Below, piece after piece: positions 27,225 to 35,648 of a stretch of 64,000 bases of DNA. Under the pieces are notes generated by a model. The model was given only the letters and a program-made list of their open reading frames with translations, did no database searches and had not been told where the DNA came from. Positions within the stretch are counted from its first letter, which is position 1. The number at the start of each line of letters is the position of its first letter. The DNA comes from Erysipelotrichaceae bacterium (GTDB taxonomy: Bacteria; Bacillota_I; Bacilli_A; Erysipelotrichales; Erysipelotrichaceae), in NCBI GenBank assembly GCA_017539105.1, contig JAFYHQ010000040.1, forward strand, positions 1 to 64,000, written 5' to 3'. A program made the position numbers and the translations under genes.

Positions 27225-28325
27225 TTATTGGTTTACTGCATTTCTTTTTAATGGCGCCCCGTAATTCTCGCAGAAGCTGCTATCCAACGGATTCTCTGTG
27301 CCGCAGTTCGGGCATTTCTTGCTGACGGGTTCCCAATGGATAGGAGCTCCGCAATCCGGGCAGAATGCTTCGTGATCTTTCAGTTCTTTGCCGCACTTGG
27401 GGCATGTCGCAACATTCGGATTGCTTTTGCCGCAAGAGGAACAGAACCTGCTTCCGGAACTGTTTCTGTTTCCGCAGTGCGGACAGGTCCATCCCGTCAG
27501 TCCGTTTCCTGGTTCCCCCGGAGCGAAAGTATCGATGATCGATTTCTTCAAGTCGCTGACATGTGCCGCTTCCATTCCTTTCTGAACAGCCTCGCCTGCT
27601 CCTGCAAGAGCAGTTTCAACCTTGCCACTTGCCATGAGTTTATCCACAAACGGCAGATAGATAGATTCAGGAATCAGCAGCAGCAAGGTTAAGAACGGTC
27701 TTAACGTAAGCTTTGTTTCCAGATAATAATCCGTTGCATTCAGATTCAGATTGATGAATACGATCGTTACGATAAACAGGGCCACATTCACGACCATCAC
27801 GATCGGGAACAATGGTCGAATGAAACCGATCTTGTGCGTGAAACGATCGAATGCATACAGCAGGAATATGACCCAGCTGGCGATGTATACGATGTGATAA
27901 GCGCTTAACAGGATCCTTAAGACGCTCAAGAAACGGACATCATTTTCGATGCTGTCATCGGTTGAAATGCCGATGATTTCGTTCTTATAGAATTTGACCG
28001 TTTTCTTGATGATCGGATTGACGATCCCTGCCGTATAATCCAGTTCTTCTGCCGTCAGTTTTCCATCATGGAAATACTGAACCAGCTGTAGAATCTTGTC
28101 CGTCTTGAAGTCGATCCCCCATTTCTGGCCAATCTGCCTCTGGTACTCGATATCCGATCTGAGATCATTCTGTATCTCGTAGGTCGTGATCTTGTTTGAG
28201 TAGAATGGAGAGTTCCTGTCTGTAAACATTTCGTCTCCGGTAAATCTTGCCCAGCCTCCCAGAAGCTGCAGTACAGCCAATGTAGCCAAGACCAATGGCA
28301 GATAATTTTTAATCTTTTCTTTCAT
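27225..28325 (-). CDS. Multi-pass membrane protein with zinc ribbons, last ribbon damaged
   Basis: 366 residues with the same layout as the 26088 gene: N-terminal membrane helix, ~120-residue outside region, three further helices, tail with zinc ribbons (TCPHCG/FCSSCG, TCPKCG/FCPDCG, KCPNCG/FCENYG). In the last ribbon the fourth ligand is Tyr (TAC) where the paralogue has Cys (TGC); one base change explains it, so that ribbon may not hold zinc well. First gene behind promoter B. AGGAGG precedes ATG. Confidence 0.82.
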   Translation of the reverse strand: MKEKIKNYLPLVLATLAVLQLLGGWARFTGDEMFTDRNSPFYSNKITTYEIQNDLRSDIEYQRQIGQKWGIDFKTDKILQLVQYFHDGKLTAEELDYTAGIVNPIIKKTVKFYKNEIIGISTDDSIENDVRFLSVLRILLSAYHIVYIASWVIFLLYAFDRFTHKIGFIRPLFPIVMVVNVALFIVTIVFINLNLNATDYYLETKLTLRPFLTLLLLIPESIYLPFVDKLMASGKVETALAGAGEAVQKGMEAAHVSDLKKSIIDTFAPGEPGNGLTGWTCPHCGNRNSSGSRFCSSCGKSNPNVATCPKCGKELKDHEAFCPDCGAPIHWEPVSKKCPNCGTENPLDSSFCENYGAPLKRNAVNQ

Positions 28326-28377
28326 CTTTTATCCTCCTTGATTTCCTGTGATTGTCAGGTTTTATCTTTCTACTAAA

Positions 28378-28405
28378 TAGATGCTCGAAAGAGGAAAAAA
28401 GTTTT
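28378..28405 (-). promoter_or_regulatory. ECF-sigma-type promoter B
   Basis: Minus strand AAAAC (28401-28405), then TTTTTTCC and onwards, 18 bases to ATCTA (28378-28382). The spacer begins TTTTTTCCTCTTT exactly as in promoter C. Start of the zinc-ribbon membrane gene is 53 bases downstream. Confidence 0.75.
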
Positions 28406-28425
28406 ATTTTTCGTTAAAATTGTAT

Positions 28426-28460
28426 GAAAAAAGGCTGCTGCAATCATCTGCAACAGCCTT
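28426..28460 (-). terminator. Terminator after the BspA-like gene
   Basis: Minus strand AAGGCTG-TTGCA...TGCAG-CAGCCTT stem (28431-28460) followed by TTTTTT. Confidence 0.85.
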
Positions 28461-28488
28461 ATGTTTATAAATATGGAATCATTTGATA

Positions 28489-31400
28489 TCAGAACGCCTC
28501 ATGATATCTCTGCAGGAATGTCACGACCATGGCCCTGGTGCAGGTGCTTCCCACGCCGAAGGTGGTCGAGTTCACTCCGGTGGTGATGTCGTTGGATATG
28601 GCCCAGCCGATCGCGTCGTAGTAGTACTTTCCTTTTCCGACATCTTTGAAGTCTAACGATTTCGCTTCGTATTCCGGTTCTCCTGCGACACGGTAGAGGA
28701 AGGTCACGACCTGTTCCCTGGTGCAGGTCCTGTCAGGAGAGAAGGTGGTGGCTGAAGTGCCCGTGGTGATGTCGTTCTCGTAGGCCCAGAGCACTGCCTT
28801 GTAGAAGTAGCTGCTTTCTGAGATGTCGGTGAACGGGTTCTCGATTGTAGGTTCCGGGCAGTCCATGAGTCTCCATAGGAAGGTCACGACCTGGGCCCTG
28901 GTGCACGCTCCATTTGGATTGAACTTTGTGGAAGTGGCTCCCGTGGTGATACCGTAGTCGAAGGCCCAGTAGACAGGATCGTAGAAGTACTTGGAAGGAT
29001 CTGCGACATCCTTGAAGAGGATGCGGATCGTGGCGGAATCGGAATAGCCTGTGATGTCTTCCGAAACCAGGATGGTGGCTACGCCCGCCTTGAGGCCCTT
29101 GACTAAGCCTGTGCTGCTTACGGAAGCGATGGCCGGATCCAGGGAGGACCATTCGATGTTCCCGGAACTGTTGCTTACGGAAAGATGATGCTTTTCTCCG
29201 ACGACAAGATACCCGACAGGATCGGTGCTGATGATCTCGTACTTCACCCAGGTGCCGCACCATTCGTATCTGTTTGATACATATTCCCTTTGTAATTCCT
29301 TTTCGGTTTTTGACAAGCCTTTTTCCTGATTGACCCATGTTCCTGCGGGCAGACTTGTAAAATATGTCCATTGATTCAATTCCGTCCCTAAAACGACTTG
29401 TCCCAAATTGACGCAATCCTGGAATATTTGTCTATTCTGATTCGTGTGCAGCTTTTTGAAACTGCTGATATCAAGGAATTCCAAAGAAGTACAGTGATCG
29501 AACATTCCTTGAGTCGTATTCACGCTTGACATATCAAAATTGCTTAGATCCAAAGAGATCAGAGACGAACACTTGGCAAATATCGCCGATAAATTGTTGG
29601 CAATGCTTGTATTGAAATTGCTCAGATCAAGAGAAGTCAAAGATTCACATTTCTGAAACATTCCCGCCATGTTTTTGACATTCGATGTATCAAAACCACT
29701 GACATCGAGAGAGGTCAACGAGGAACACTCATAGAACATATGACTCATATCTATGACATTCGACGTATCGAAATTGGTAATATTCAAAGATGGTAATCCA
29801 ACACACCGGGCAAACATGCCCGACATATTTGTAACATTAAAGGTATCGAAGTGGGTAACGTCAAGGGCGGTCGGTTTTCTGCAGTTCCGAAACATGTTTG
29901 CCATATTTGTGACGTTTGAAGTGTCGAAGCTAGTCACATCAAGAGATGTCAGATAAGAGCAGTCCTGAAACATTCCGTCCATTCTGGTGACTTGTGCAGT
30001 ATTAAAACCGGATACATTGAGAGATGTCAGGGAAGAACACCCATAGAACATGTTACTCATATCCGTGACATTGGATGTATCAAAACCAGTGACGTTCAAT
30101 GAAGCCAGTCCTGAACAGCCCGCAAACATGCCAGTCATGTTTGTTATATTTGAAGTATCGAAATTGCTGACATCAATCGTTGTCAGTTTTTTACAGTTGC
30201 GGAACATGTTGTCCATGCGTTGAATGTCCGATGTGTCAAAATGGCTTACATCAAGAGATCTCAGGGAAGAGCAGTCCTGGAACATCGCACACATTCCATA
30301 CTCTTTGTTGACGTTTGATGTGTCAAGATGACTTACATCAAGAGACGTCAGGGAAGAACAGCCATTAAACATGTAGCACATGTTTGAAACATTTGATGTA
30401 TCGAAACCACCGATATCTAAAGACATCAAGGAAGAACACATGTAGAACATTCTATCCATGTTCGTAACCTGCTCCGTATCGAAATTACCTAGATCAAGAG
30501 ACGTAAGGGATGAGCAGCGGGAAAACAATGAAGACATATTGATCACATTCGTTGTATCAAAATTGCTCACATCGAGAGAGGTCAGAGAGGTACAGCCGGA
30601 GAACATGTCACTCATATTTGTTACGCCAGATGTATCAAAGTGGCTTACATCGATATTGTTTAACGATGAGCAACCGGAGAACATGCCTCCCATATAGCTG
30701 ACATTTGATGTATCAAAGTTGTTTATATCGAGAGAGGTCAAAGAAGAACAACCAAAGAACATGTTGCTCATGCCCGTTGCATTGGACGTATCAAAACGAC
30801 TTACATTAATAGTACTTAATGATGAGCAGCCGGAGAACATGTCACTCATGTTTCTGGCTTTTGAAGTATCAAAACCGCTGACATCAAGAGAAGTCAGAGA
30901 ATAACAATTACTGAATAAACCCCCCATATCTGTTACATTCGATGTATCGAAACCGTTTAAATTCACGTTGGTCAAGGATTGGCAACTGCTGAACATGCCG
31001 GGCATCGACTCAACGTTTGATATATCAAAATTGCTCAAATCCAAAGATGTCAGATATAAACAGCCACTAAACATATGGTCCATATAAACAACGTTTAATG
31101 TATTAAAGTGACTTACATCCAGGGAATTCATGTAACAGCCGCTAAACATGTTGCCCATGTTTGTGACATTCGATGTATCAAAGCTGCTTATATCCAATGA
31201 AGTGAGCCAGCTATCAAAGAATAAGCCACTCATATCTGTTACATTCGATGTATCAAAACTGCTTAGATCAAGAGATTTTACTTTTCTGCACCAATAAAAA
31301 GTATTCCTCATGCTTGTAACAGCAGATGTATCAAAACCGGTAGCATCAAATGATTCCATGTTGATAAAACCTTCAAACCAAGCCGCCATTGATATGGGTT

Positions 31401-31941
31401 TTATTGTATGGCCTTCCGCTACACTAACGCTTAATATTTCGGTCCGGTGCTCGTACCACGGAATCTCAAAATCGTAGTTGATAGGAACATCGAGAGCTTC
31501 TATCCCTGTAAATACGATTCCTGTCAGTTCATTATCATTGATCGTGACTGCATATGTTTCCCCATTCCTATATTGAGAAGAGTCACGGAAAAAGACGAGA
31601 TCTCCCGCTTCTGTCAGGATCGCAAAAGCTTCTCCTTCATCTGATAGGTCATCAGATCTGTCCTCGTTTCTTGATCCCGAATTTTGTTCATAAATGTCAG
31701 GAACTGTAGTTTCATCTGTTAGAGAATCTGTTTTTTCAAAGATATTTTCTTCGAAAATATCGTCTTGATCATCATTGGAAATACCGTCGTCATATATGTC
31801 GACATCCTCTTCAAAAGACTCAACGACTTCATTCTCTTCCGTTCTTTCTTCCGCTGTCAGGATATGTGGCACAGACACAAAACCCAAAAGCAAGATAGCA
31901 ACCAACAATACTATCGGATATCTCTTTCTATTTGATTTCAT
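28489..31941 (-). CDS. BspA-like (DUF285) surface protein with SLH domains
   Basis: 1,150 residues. Signal peptide in the first 30 residues, an acidic stretch to ~120, then from about 175 to 850 a long array of ~24-residue units with the form LTSLDVSxFDTSNVTDMSxMFxGCSS, the DUF285 subfamily of BspA-type leucine-rich repeats. More than two dozen units can be counted. An Ig-like (Big_2) domain lies near 905-980 and three SLH domains end the protein (GITTG/DITTG with CTRAQVVTF motifs), anchoring it to the wall. BspA repeats bind host matrix or other cells in known cases. GCGAGGA precedes ATG. It begins 53 bases after the sigma gene, so may share its transcript. Confidence 0.93.
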   Translation of the reverse strand: MKSNRKRYPIVLLVAILLLGFVSVPHILTAEERTEENEVVESFEEDVDIYDDGISNDDQDDIFEENIFEKTDSLTDETTVPDIYEQNSGSRNEDRSDDLSDEGEAFAILTEAGDLVFFRDSSQYRNGETYAVTINDNELTGIVFTGIEALDVPINYDFEIPWYEHRTEILSVSVAEGHTIKPISMAAWFEGFINMESFDATGFDTSAVTSMRNTFYWCRKVKSLDLSSFDTSNVTDMSGLFFDSWLTSLDISSFDTSNVTNMGNMFSGCYMNSLDVSHFNTLNVVYMDHMFSGCLYLTSLDLSNFDISNVESMPGMFSSCQSLTNVNLNGFDTSNVTDMGGLFSNCYSLTSLDVSGFDTSKARNMSDMFSGCSSLSTINVSRFDTSNATGMSNMFFGCSSLTSLDINNFDTSNVSYMGGMFSGCSSLNNIDVSHFDTSGVTNMSDMFSGCTSLTSLDVSNFDTTNVINMSSLFSRCSSLTSLDLGNFDTEQVTNMDRMFYMCSSLMSLDIGGFDTSNVSNMCYMFNGCSSLTSLDVSHLDTSNVNKEYGMCAMFQDCSSLRSLDVSHFDTSDIQRMDNMFRNCKKLTTIDVSNFDTSNITNMTGMFAGCSGLASLNVTGFDTSNVTDMSNMFYGCSSLTSLNVSGFNTAQVTRMDGMFQDCSYLTSLDVTSFDTSNVTNMANMFRNCRKPTALDVTHFDTFNVTNMSGMFARCVGLPSLNITNFDTSNVIDMSHMFYECSSLTSLDVSGFDTSNVKNMAGMFQKCESLTSLDLSNFNTSIANNLSAIFAKCSSLISLDLSNFDMSSVNTTQGMFDHCTSLEFLDISSFKKLHTNQNRQIFQDCVNLGQVVLGTELNQWTYFTSLPAGTWVNQEKGLSKTEKELQREYVSNRYEWCGTWVKYEIISTDPVGYLVVGEKHHLSVSNSSGNIEWSSLDPAIASVSSTGLVKGLKAGVATILVSEDITGYSDSATIRILFKDVADPSKYFYDPVYWAFDYGITTGATSTKFNPNGACTRAQVVTFLWRLMDCPEPTIENPFTDISESSYFYKAVLWAYENDITTGTSATTFSPDRTCTREQVVTFLYRVAGEPEYEAKSLDFKDVGKGKYYYDAIGWAISNDITTGVNSTTFGVGSTCTRAMVVTFLQRYHEAF

Positions 31942-31994
31942 CTTAAATCCTCGCTATATCAAAAACCGATTATGATGATATGTTTATCTCGGAA

Positions 31995-33380
31995 TCAGTC
32001 ATTCACCCATACCGTCTGCGTCTCATAGACCGCATCATGATGGACGGTCTTATATTCCGGCTCATGCCAGACTTCCTTATAAGTCGCGTCATGATGGATC
32101 GTCGTCGTGGCATATCCGGTGCAGATTTCTCCATCCGGCACCGTCACCGGGATCCAGACCGTTTCTTCCGAACCGTGGTAATGGCTGTAATCCTCATAGT
32201 CGAAAATCTGCCCGCAATTCGCACATTGTACGCAGTCCTTATATTTTGTTTCCCATACGGCACAGGTGTTTGTGTCTGTAATTACCTCATCCCAAGCTTC
32301 GGTAACTACGACCATTTCCGTCCATCCTTCTTTCACCAGTACCTGTTCATCCCATGCTTCGGATACCAGTACGGTTATCGTTTCATAGTGGCCTTTCTGT
32401 CCGGTCTCCTGTTTTGTTTCCTCGGGTTGCTGCTCTTCTACGGTTTCTTCTGTTGTTTCTTCCGTTGTTTGAACAGGGATGCTTTCCGTGGTCTCTTCTT
32501 GCACATCGGTCACGGGTTCTTTCTCCGTAATGTTTTTCATTACCGCATATCCCCCTCCTGCCACCAGGGATAATACGATGGTTGAACTGATGATCTTGGA
32601 CGCCGTCGAAGCCATCAGGTTTGCGGCAACCGTCTTGAGTCCGATTTCTCCCGCAGTCGAAGCAGCCGTAGCGGCGATCGTAGCAGTCGTCGTCGCTGTC
32701 GTACCAAGCACCAGCGTACTGATGCCTGCGCCTTCCCCATAGCCCTGAAGCAGCCACAGGAAGAAGCCCAACGGACTTGCACTGTAAAGCTTGATGCCAT
32801 CCCGTTTCTGGATGAATTCAACCTTGCTCTTGATACTCTTTTTGGCAGCAGTCAGCCTGGTCTTGATCGTATTCTCATTCACATTCAGGGTATCTGCGAT
32901 CTCTCTGATCTTCAATCCTTCAAAGAAATACAGCATGATCGGCGTTCTCTGATCATCCGGCAAAGACGATATGATCTCATTGATCATCCGTTCTTTCTCG
33001 GATTGCGAGAATTTCAGTTCCGGCTGGTTTTCTATTTTCTCATCGGCAATCGAGTATTCGAAAGACAGATCGTCTTCTTCGTTATCCAGTGCGGTGAAAT
33101 TGATCTCCTTGTTGTATTTGGTCAGAAGCTGAAGGGTTTCGTTTCTGACGATCCTCTTGAACCATCCCTCGAATGCATCCGGATCTCTTAAAGAAGACAG
33201 AGACTGATACATCCTGATTGCCGACATCTGTACCGCTTCATCGGCGATATATGCATCCTTGGCAATGCTCCGGGCATAGAAAGAAGCCATCGGCCTTACC
33301 GCGGTAAAAAGCGAATTAAAAGCATCCTCGTCTCCTGAGATACTCTGTTCGATCAGTGACCTGTAATCGTTGTTCCCCAT
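31995..33380 (-). CDS. ECF sigma factor fused to membrane anchor and outside domain
   Basis: 461 residues. Residues ~10-90 are sigma region 2 and ~125-190 region 4 (ISSLPDDQRTPIMLYFFEGL, then the KIREIADTLNVNENTIKTRL helix-turn-helix), as in ECF sigma factors, which are normally ~180 residues. A low-complexity Ala/Thr stretch leads to a transmembrane helix at ~263-281, then a Glu/Thr linker and an outside domain of ~130 residues with EAWDE repeats, CxxC pairs (CVQCANCG) and HHDATY/HHDAVY repeats. So sensor and transcription factor are one chain; release probably needs proteolysis or a conformational signal. Promoter C ahead of its operon matches promoters A and B. Confidence 0.9.
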   Translation of the reverse strand: MGNNDYRSLIEQSISGDEDAFNSLFTAVRPMASFYARSIAKDAYIADEAVQMSAIRMYQSLSSLRDPDAFEGWFKRIVRNETLQLLTKYNKEINFTALDNEEDDLSFEYSIADEKIENQPELKFSQSEKERMINEIISSLPDDQRTPIMLYFFEGLKIREIADTLNVNENTIKTRLTAAKKSIKSKVEFIQKRDGIKLYSASPLGFFLWLLQGYGEGAGISTLVLGTTATTTATIAATAASTAGEIGLKTVAANLMASTASKIISSTIVLSLVAGGGYAVMKNITEKEPVTDVQEETTESIPVQTTEETTEETVEEQQPEETKQETGQKGHYETITVLVSEAWDEQVLVKEGWTEMVVVTEAWDEVITDTNTCAVWETKYKDCVQCANCGQIFDYEDYSHYHGSEETVWIPVTVPDGEICTGYATTTIHHDATYKEVWHEPEYKTVHHDAVYETQTVWVND

Positions 33381-33422
33381 AATGTTTTTCCGTTGCTAAA
33401 TGATCGTATATGTTCTACCTTC

Positions 33423-33656
33423 TTATTTTACTATATCTAATCCTTGTTTTTTCAGTTCAAACCAACATTCATCCCATAATTCCTGCAGTTCATTCTCGGA
33501 TGCGTCTGATTTGTTGCAGGTGATGATCAATACATCGTCGTCGATCACACACTCCAGTCCTTCGCACATTGAAATAACGGAACGGATCCGTTCCAAATCT
33601 TCCAGGGAATACAGCCTGGTCTGTAAGTAATTGATTTTAGCGCTTAAATCATTCAC
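33423..33656 (-). CDS. Small protein upstream of the sigma factor
   Basis: 77 residues from GTG at 33656, with GGGAG 8 bases upstream; the longer frame to 33674 would start at the predicted transcription start. Amphipathic N-terminal helix (KINYLQTRLYSLEDLERIRSV) followed by a short beta pattern and an acidic helix. No recognised domain. First gene behind promoter C and 42 bases before the sigma gene; it could be a partner or modulator of the sigma factor, which is a guess. Confidence 0.7.
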   Translation of the reverse strand: MNDLSAKINYLQTRLYSLEDLERIRSVISMCEGLECVIDDDVLIITCNKSDASENELQELWDECWFELKKQGLDIVK

Positions 33657-33678
33657 ATTTTTCTCTCCCTTCACTAAT

Positions 33679-33706
33679 TAGATGATGAAAAGAGGAAAAA
33701 AGTTTT
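33679..33706 (-). promoter_or_regulatory. ECF-sigma-type promoter C (sigma operon)
   Basis: Minus strand AAAAC (33702-33706), 18 bases, ATCTA (33679-33683) followed by ATTAG. Matches A and B in both boxes and spacing, implying the sigma factor drives its own operon. Start would be near 33672, ahead of the GTG at 33656. Confidence 0.75.
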
Positions 33707-33762
33707 AAATCATTCAAAAAAGTTTCTCTCTTATCGGTTGAGTCGATTGGAAAAACGCGTTA

Positions 33763-33791
33763 TTGTTTCTTTGCGGATTCGTTTCTACAAT
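33763..33791 (+). promoter_or_regulatory. Promoter of the XRE-TPR regulator gene
   Basis: TTGTTT (33763-33768), 17 bases, TACAAT (33786-33791), 43 bases before ATG at 33834. Confidence 0.6.
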
Positions 33792-33833
33792 AAAGTCGTA
33801 TACAGATCGATGGCCCATCAAAGGAGGACAGAC

Positions 33834-34871
33834 ATGGAATTAGGAAAAAAGATAAGACAGTTACGTTTCAAAGCAAACCTTACGCAGGAACAGCTTGCGG
33901 ATAAAATAGGCGTAGCCGCACAGTCGGTATCGAAATGGGAAAACGATGTGGCAATGCCGGATATCACGACGCTGCCGCTGATCGCCGAGACATTTGGTGT
34001 CAGCATCGATGATTTATTCGATCTGACCACGGAACAGCGATTCAACCGGATCGAGAACCGTCTGGATGTGGAAGAGGATCTTCCGCAGGATGTGTTCTGG
34101 GATTATGAGGAGTTCCTGAAGGGACAGCTTTCTTCCGAGGAAAACAGGAAGCGTGCGCTTGATCTGATCACATATCTCTACTGGCATAAGATGAATGCCT
34201 GTGGCCACAAGGTCAGCAGATATGCGAAGGAAGCGATCAGACTCTCTCCGGGAGAAAAAGGATGCCAGTGGATGCTTGGCCAGGCAGAGAGACATGCGGT
34301 ATGGGATTGGAACGTATCCAATCATACGAATGCGATCGATTTCTACCGCGAACTGACGGAAGAGAATCCGGATCTGGTATCACCATACTACTATCTTCTG
34401 GATAATCTGCTTGCGGATCACAGAGCAGAGGAAGCAGAGAAATACCTGGATCGGATGAGTCAACTGAAGGATGCGAATCCAGTACTTGTCGAGGTGTATC
34501 GTGCGCATATCGCGCTGGCACGTTTCGATGAGAAAGAAGCGGATCGCATCATTGAATCTCTGTTGGAAAAGAATCCGGAAGACTTCGCCTGCTTATTCGA
34601 AGCGGCGCAGTATTACGCCAAGAAATGCGATTACGACAAAGCGATCGATTACTATGAAAAAGCATATGAGAAACAGCCGCGCAAGCCACGTTTCCAGGAT
34701 GAACTCATGGGGATCGCCGATATCTATCAGATCAGAGGAGACTATCGGAATGCGGTAAAGACCTATGACAGGATCATCGATCTTCTGAAAAACGAATGGG
34801 GTCTGACGGAAGAAATCGAACTGAAAGACGCCATCAGCAAAAAGAATGATCTCACAGCAAAAATCAGATAA
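33834..34871 (+). CDS. XRE-family regulator with TPR repeats
   Basis: 345 residues. HTH at ~5-60 (KIRQLRFKANLTQEQLADKI...VSKWENDVAMPD), then helical repeats that include TPR-like units near the end (DYDKAIDYYEKAYEKQPRKP, DYRNAVKTYDRII). AAAGGAGG precedes ATG at 33834; the upstream in-frame codons cover the promoter. Divergent from the sigma operon with a 177-base shared region holding both promoters, so cross-control is possible. Proteins of this layout often sense peptides or starvation. Confidence 0.88.
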   Translation: MELGKKIRQLRFKANLTQEQLADKIGVAAQSVSKWENDVAMPDITTLPLIAETFGVSIDDLFDLTTEQRFNRIENRLDVEEDLPQDVFWDYEEFLKGQLSSEENRKRALDLITYLYWHKMNACGHKVSRYAKEAIRLSPGEKGCQWMLGQAERHAVWDWNVSNHTNAIDFYRELTEENPDLVSPYYYLLDNLLADHRAEEAEKYLDRMSQLKDANPVLVEVYRAHIALARFDEKEADRIIESLLEKNPEDFACLFEAAQYYAKKCDYDKAIDYYEKAYEKQPRKPRFQDELMGIADIYQIRGDYRNAVKTYDRIIDLLKNEWGLTEEIELKDAISKKNDLTAKIR

Positions 34872-34899
34872 GTCATTCATACAGAAAGCATAAACAAAA

Positions 34900-34925
34900 G
34901 AAAACTCATCGCAGGATGAGTTTTC
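34900..34925. terminator. Bidirectional terminator between convergent genes
   Basis: GAAAACTCAT-CGCAGG-ATGAGTTTTC, a 10-bp perfect stem with T-rich tails on both strands. Confidence 0.8.
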
Positions 34926-34939
34926 CTATTGTTCTGTTT

Positions 34940-35575
34940 CTAGATGATCCCCGCCGGTATCAGAGTGATCAGCAAGATCGCTACCAGCGACCAGAGTCCG
35001 ATCAGGAATCTTTTTCTGACTGCCGGTTTCAGATCCGGAACGAAATTGCTGGCGAGAAAGAATGGGATATAGGTCGTAACAAAGACCGGAAGGACACCCC
35101 ACAACTTATAGACCCAGATGAACGAATGATTCGATGTACCTGCCAGGAAAGATTCCACCAGCGCAAACAATAAAGCCATGCTGAGGGCTCCCAGAAGCTT
35201 GTTCTTGAAGGTACGCTTTTCCGGCAGCATCTTGAAGGAGATCATCCCTGCCAACGAAAACATCATCGACAGTTCCCAGCATACTCCGATCAGCAGAATG
35301 AACGTCGTCGAAGCATTGCTGACGGTCCACAGCGGATAACCGAAGAAATGTGCGATCACCGCATTGCCGATCTCATAAAGCCAATGCACGCCATACAGCG
35401 CCAAAGCCGCCACGATGACATCATAATTCTTCTTCTGTATTTCGCTCCAATACACATAGAAAACGACGCAAAGAATGAATATGAATGTCCAGTTGAAATT
35501 TTCTGTACTTCTGACGATCACTGCATCCACCAGGTTTTTGGCTTCTTCAGATCCGTCTCCCCAAAACACAAACAT
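34940..35575 (-). CDS. Integral membrane protein of unknown function
   Basis: 211 residues with six or so hydrophobic segments. No family recognised. Notable short motifs are LYGVHWLYEIGNAVIAHFFG and the polar AGTSNHSFIW loop, which place His, Glu and Asn inside the membrane region and might form a metal or substrate site. AGGAGG precedes ATG. Flanked by terminator and a divergent-like gap; appears to be a single-gene unit. Confidence 0.7.
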   Translation of the reverse strand: MFVFWGDGSEEAKNLVDAVIVRSTENFNWTFIFILCVVFYVYWSEIQKKNYDVIVAALALYGVHWLYEIGNAVIAHFFGYPLWTVSNASTTFILLIGVCWELSMMFSLAGMISFKMLPEKRTFKNKLLGALSMALLFALVESFLAGTSNHSFIWVYKLWGVLPVFVTTYIPFFLASNFVPDLKPAVRKRFLIGLWSLVAILLITLIPAGII

Positions 35576-35648
35576 GATTGCCTCCTTATTACATATATCT
35601 GTCTGTTTCTATCATAACCTGAAACGATATGAAAGAATAATGACTGTT

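Noticed and set aside
29400-31400. Regular ~70-base periodic repeat that could be read as a tandem or CRISPR-like array
   Set aside because: It is the coding DNA of the DUF285 repeats; units are diverged, in frame and lack unique spacers of fixed size.
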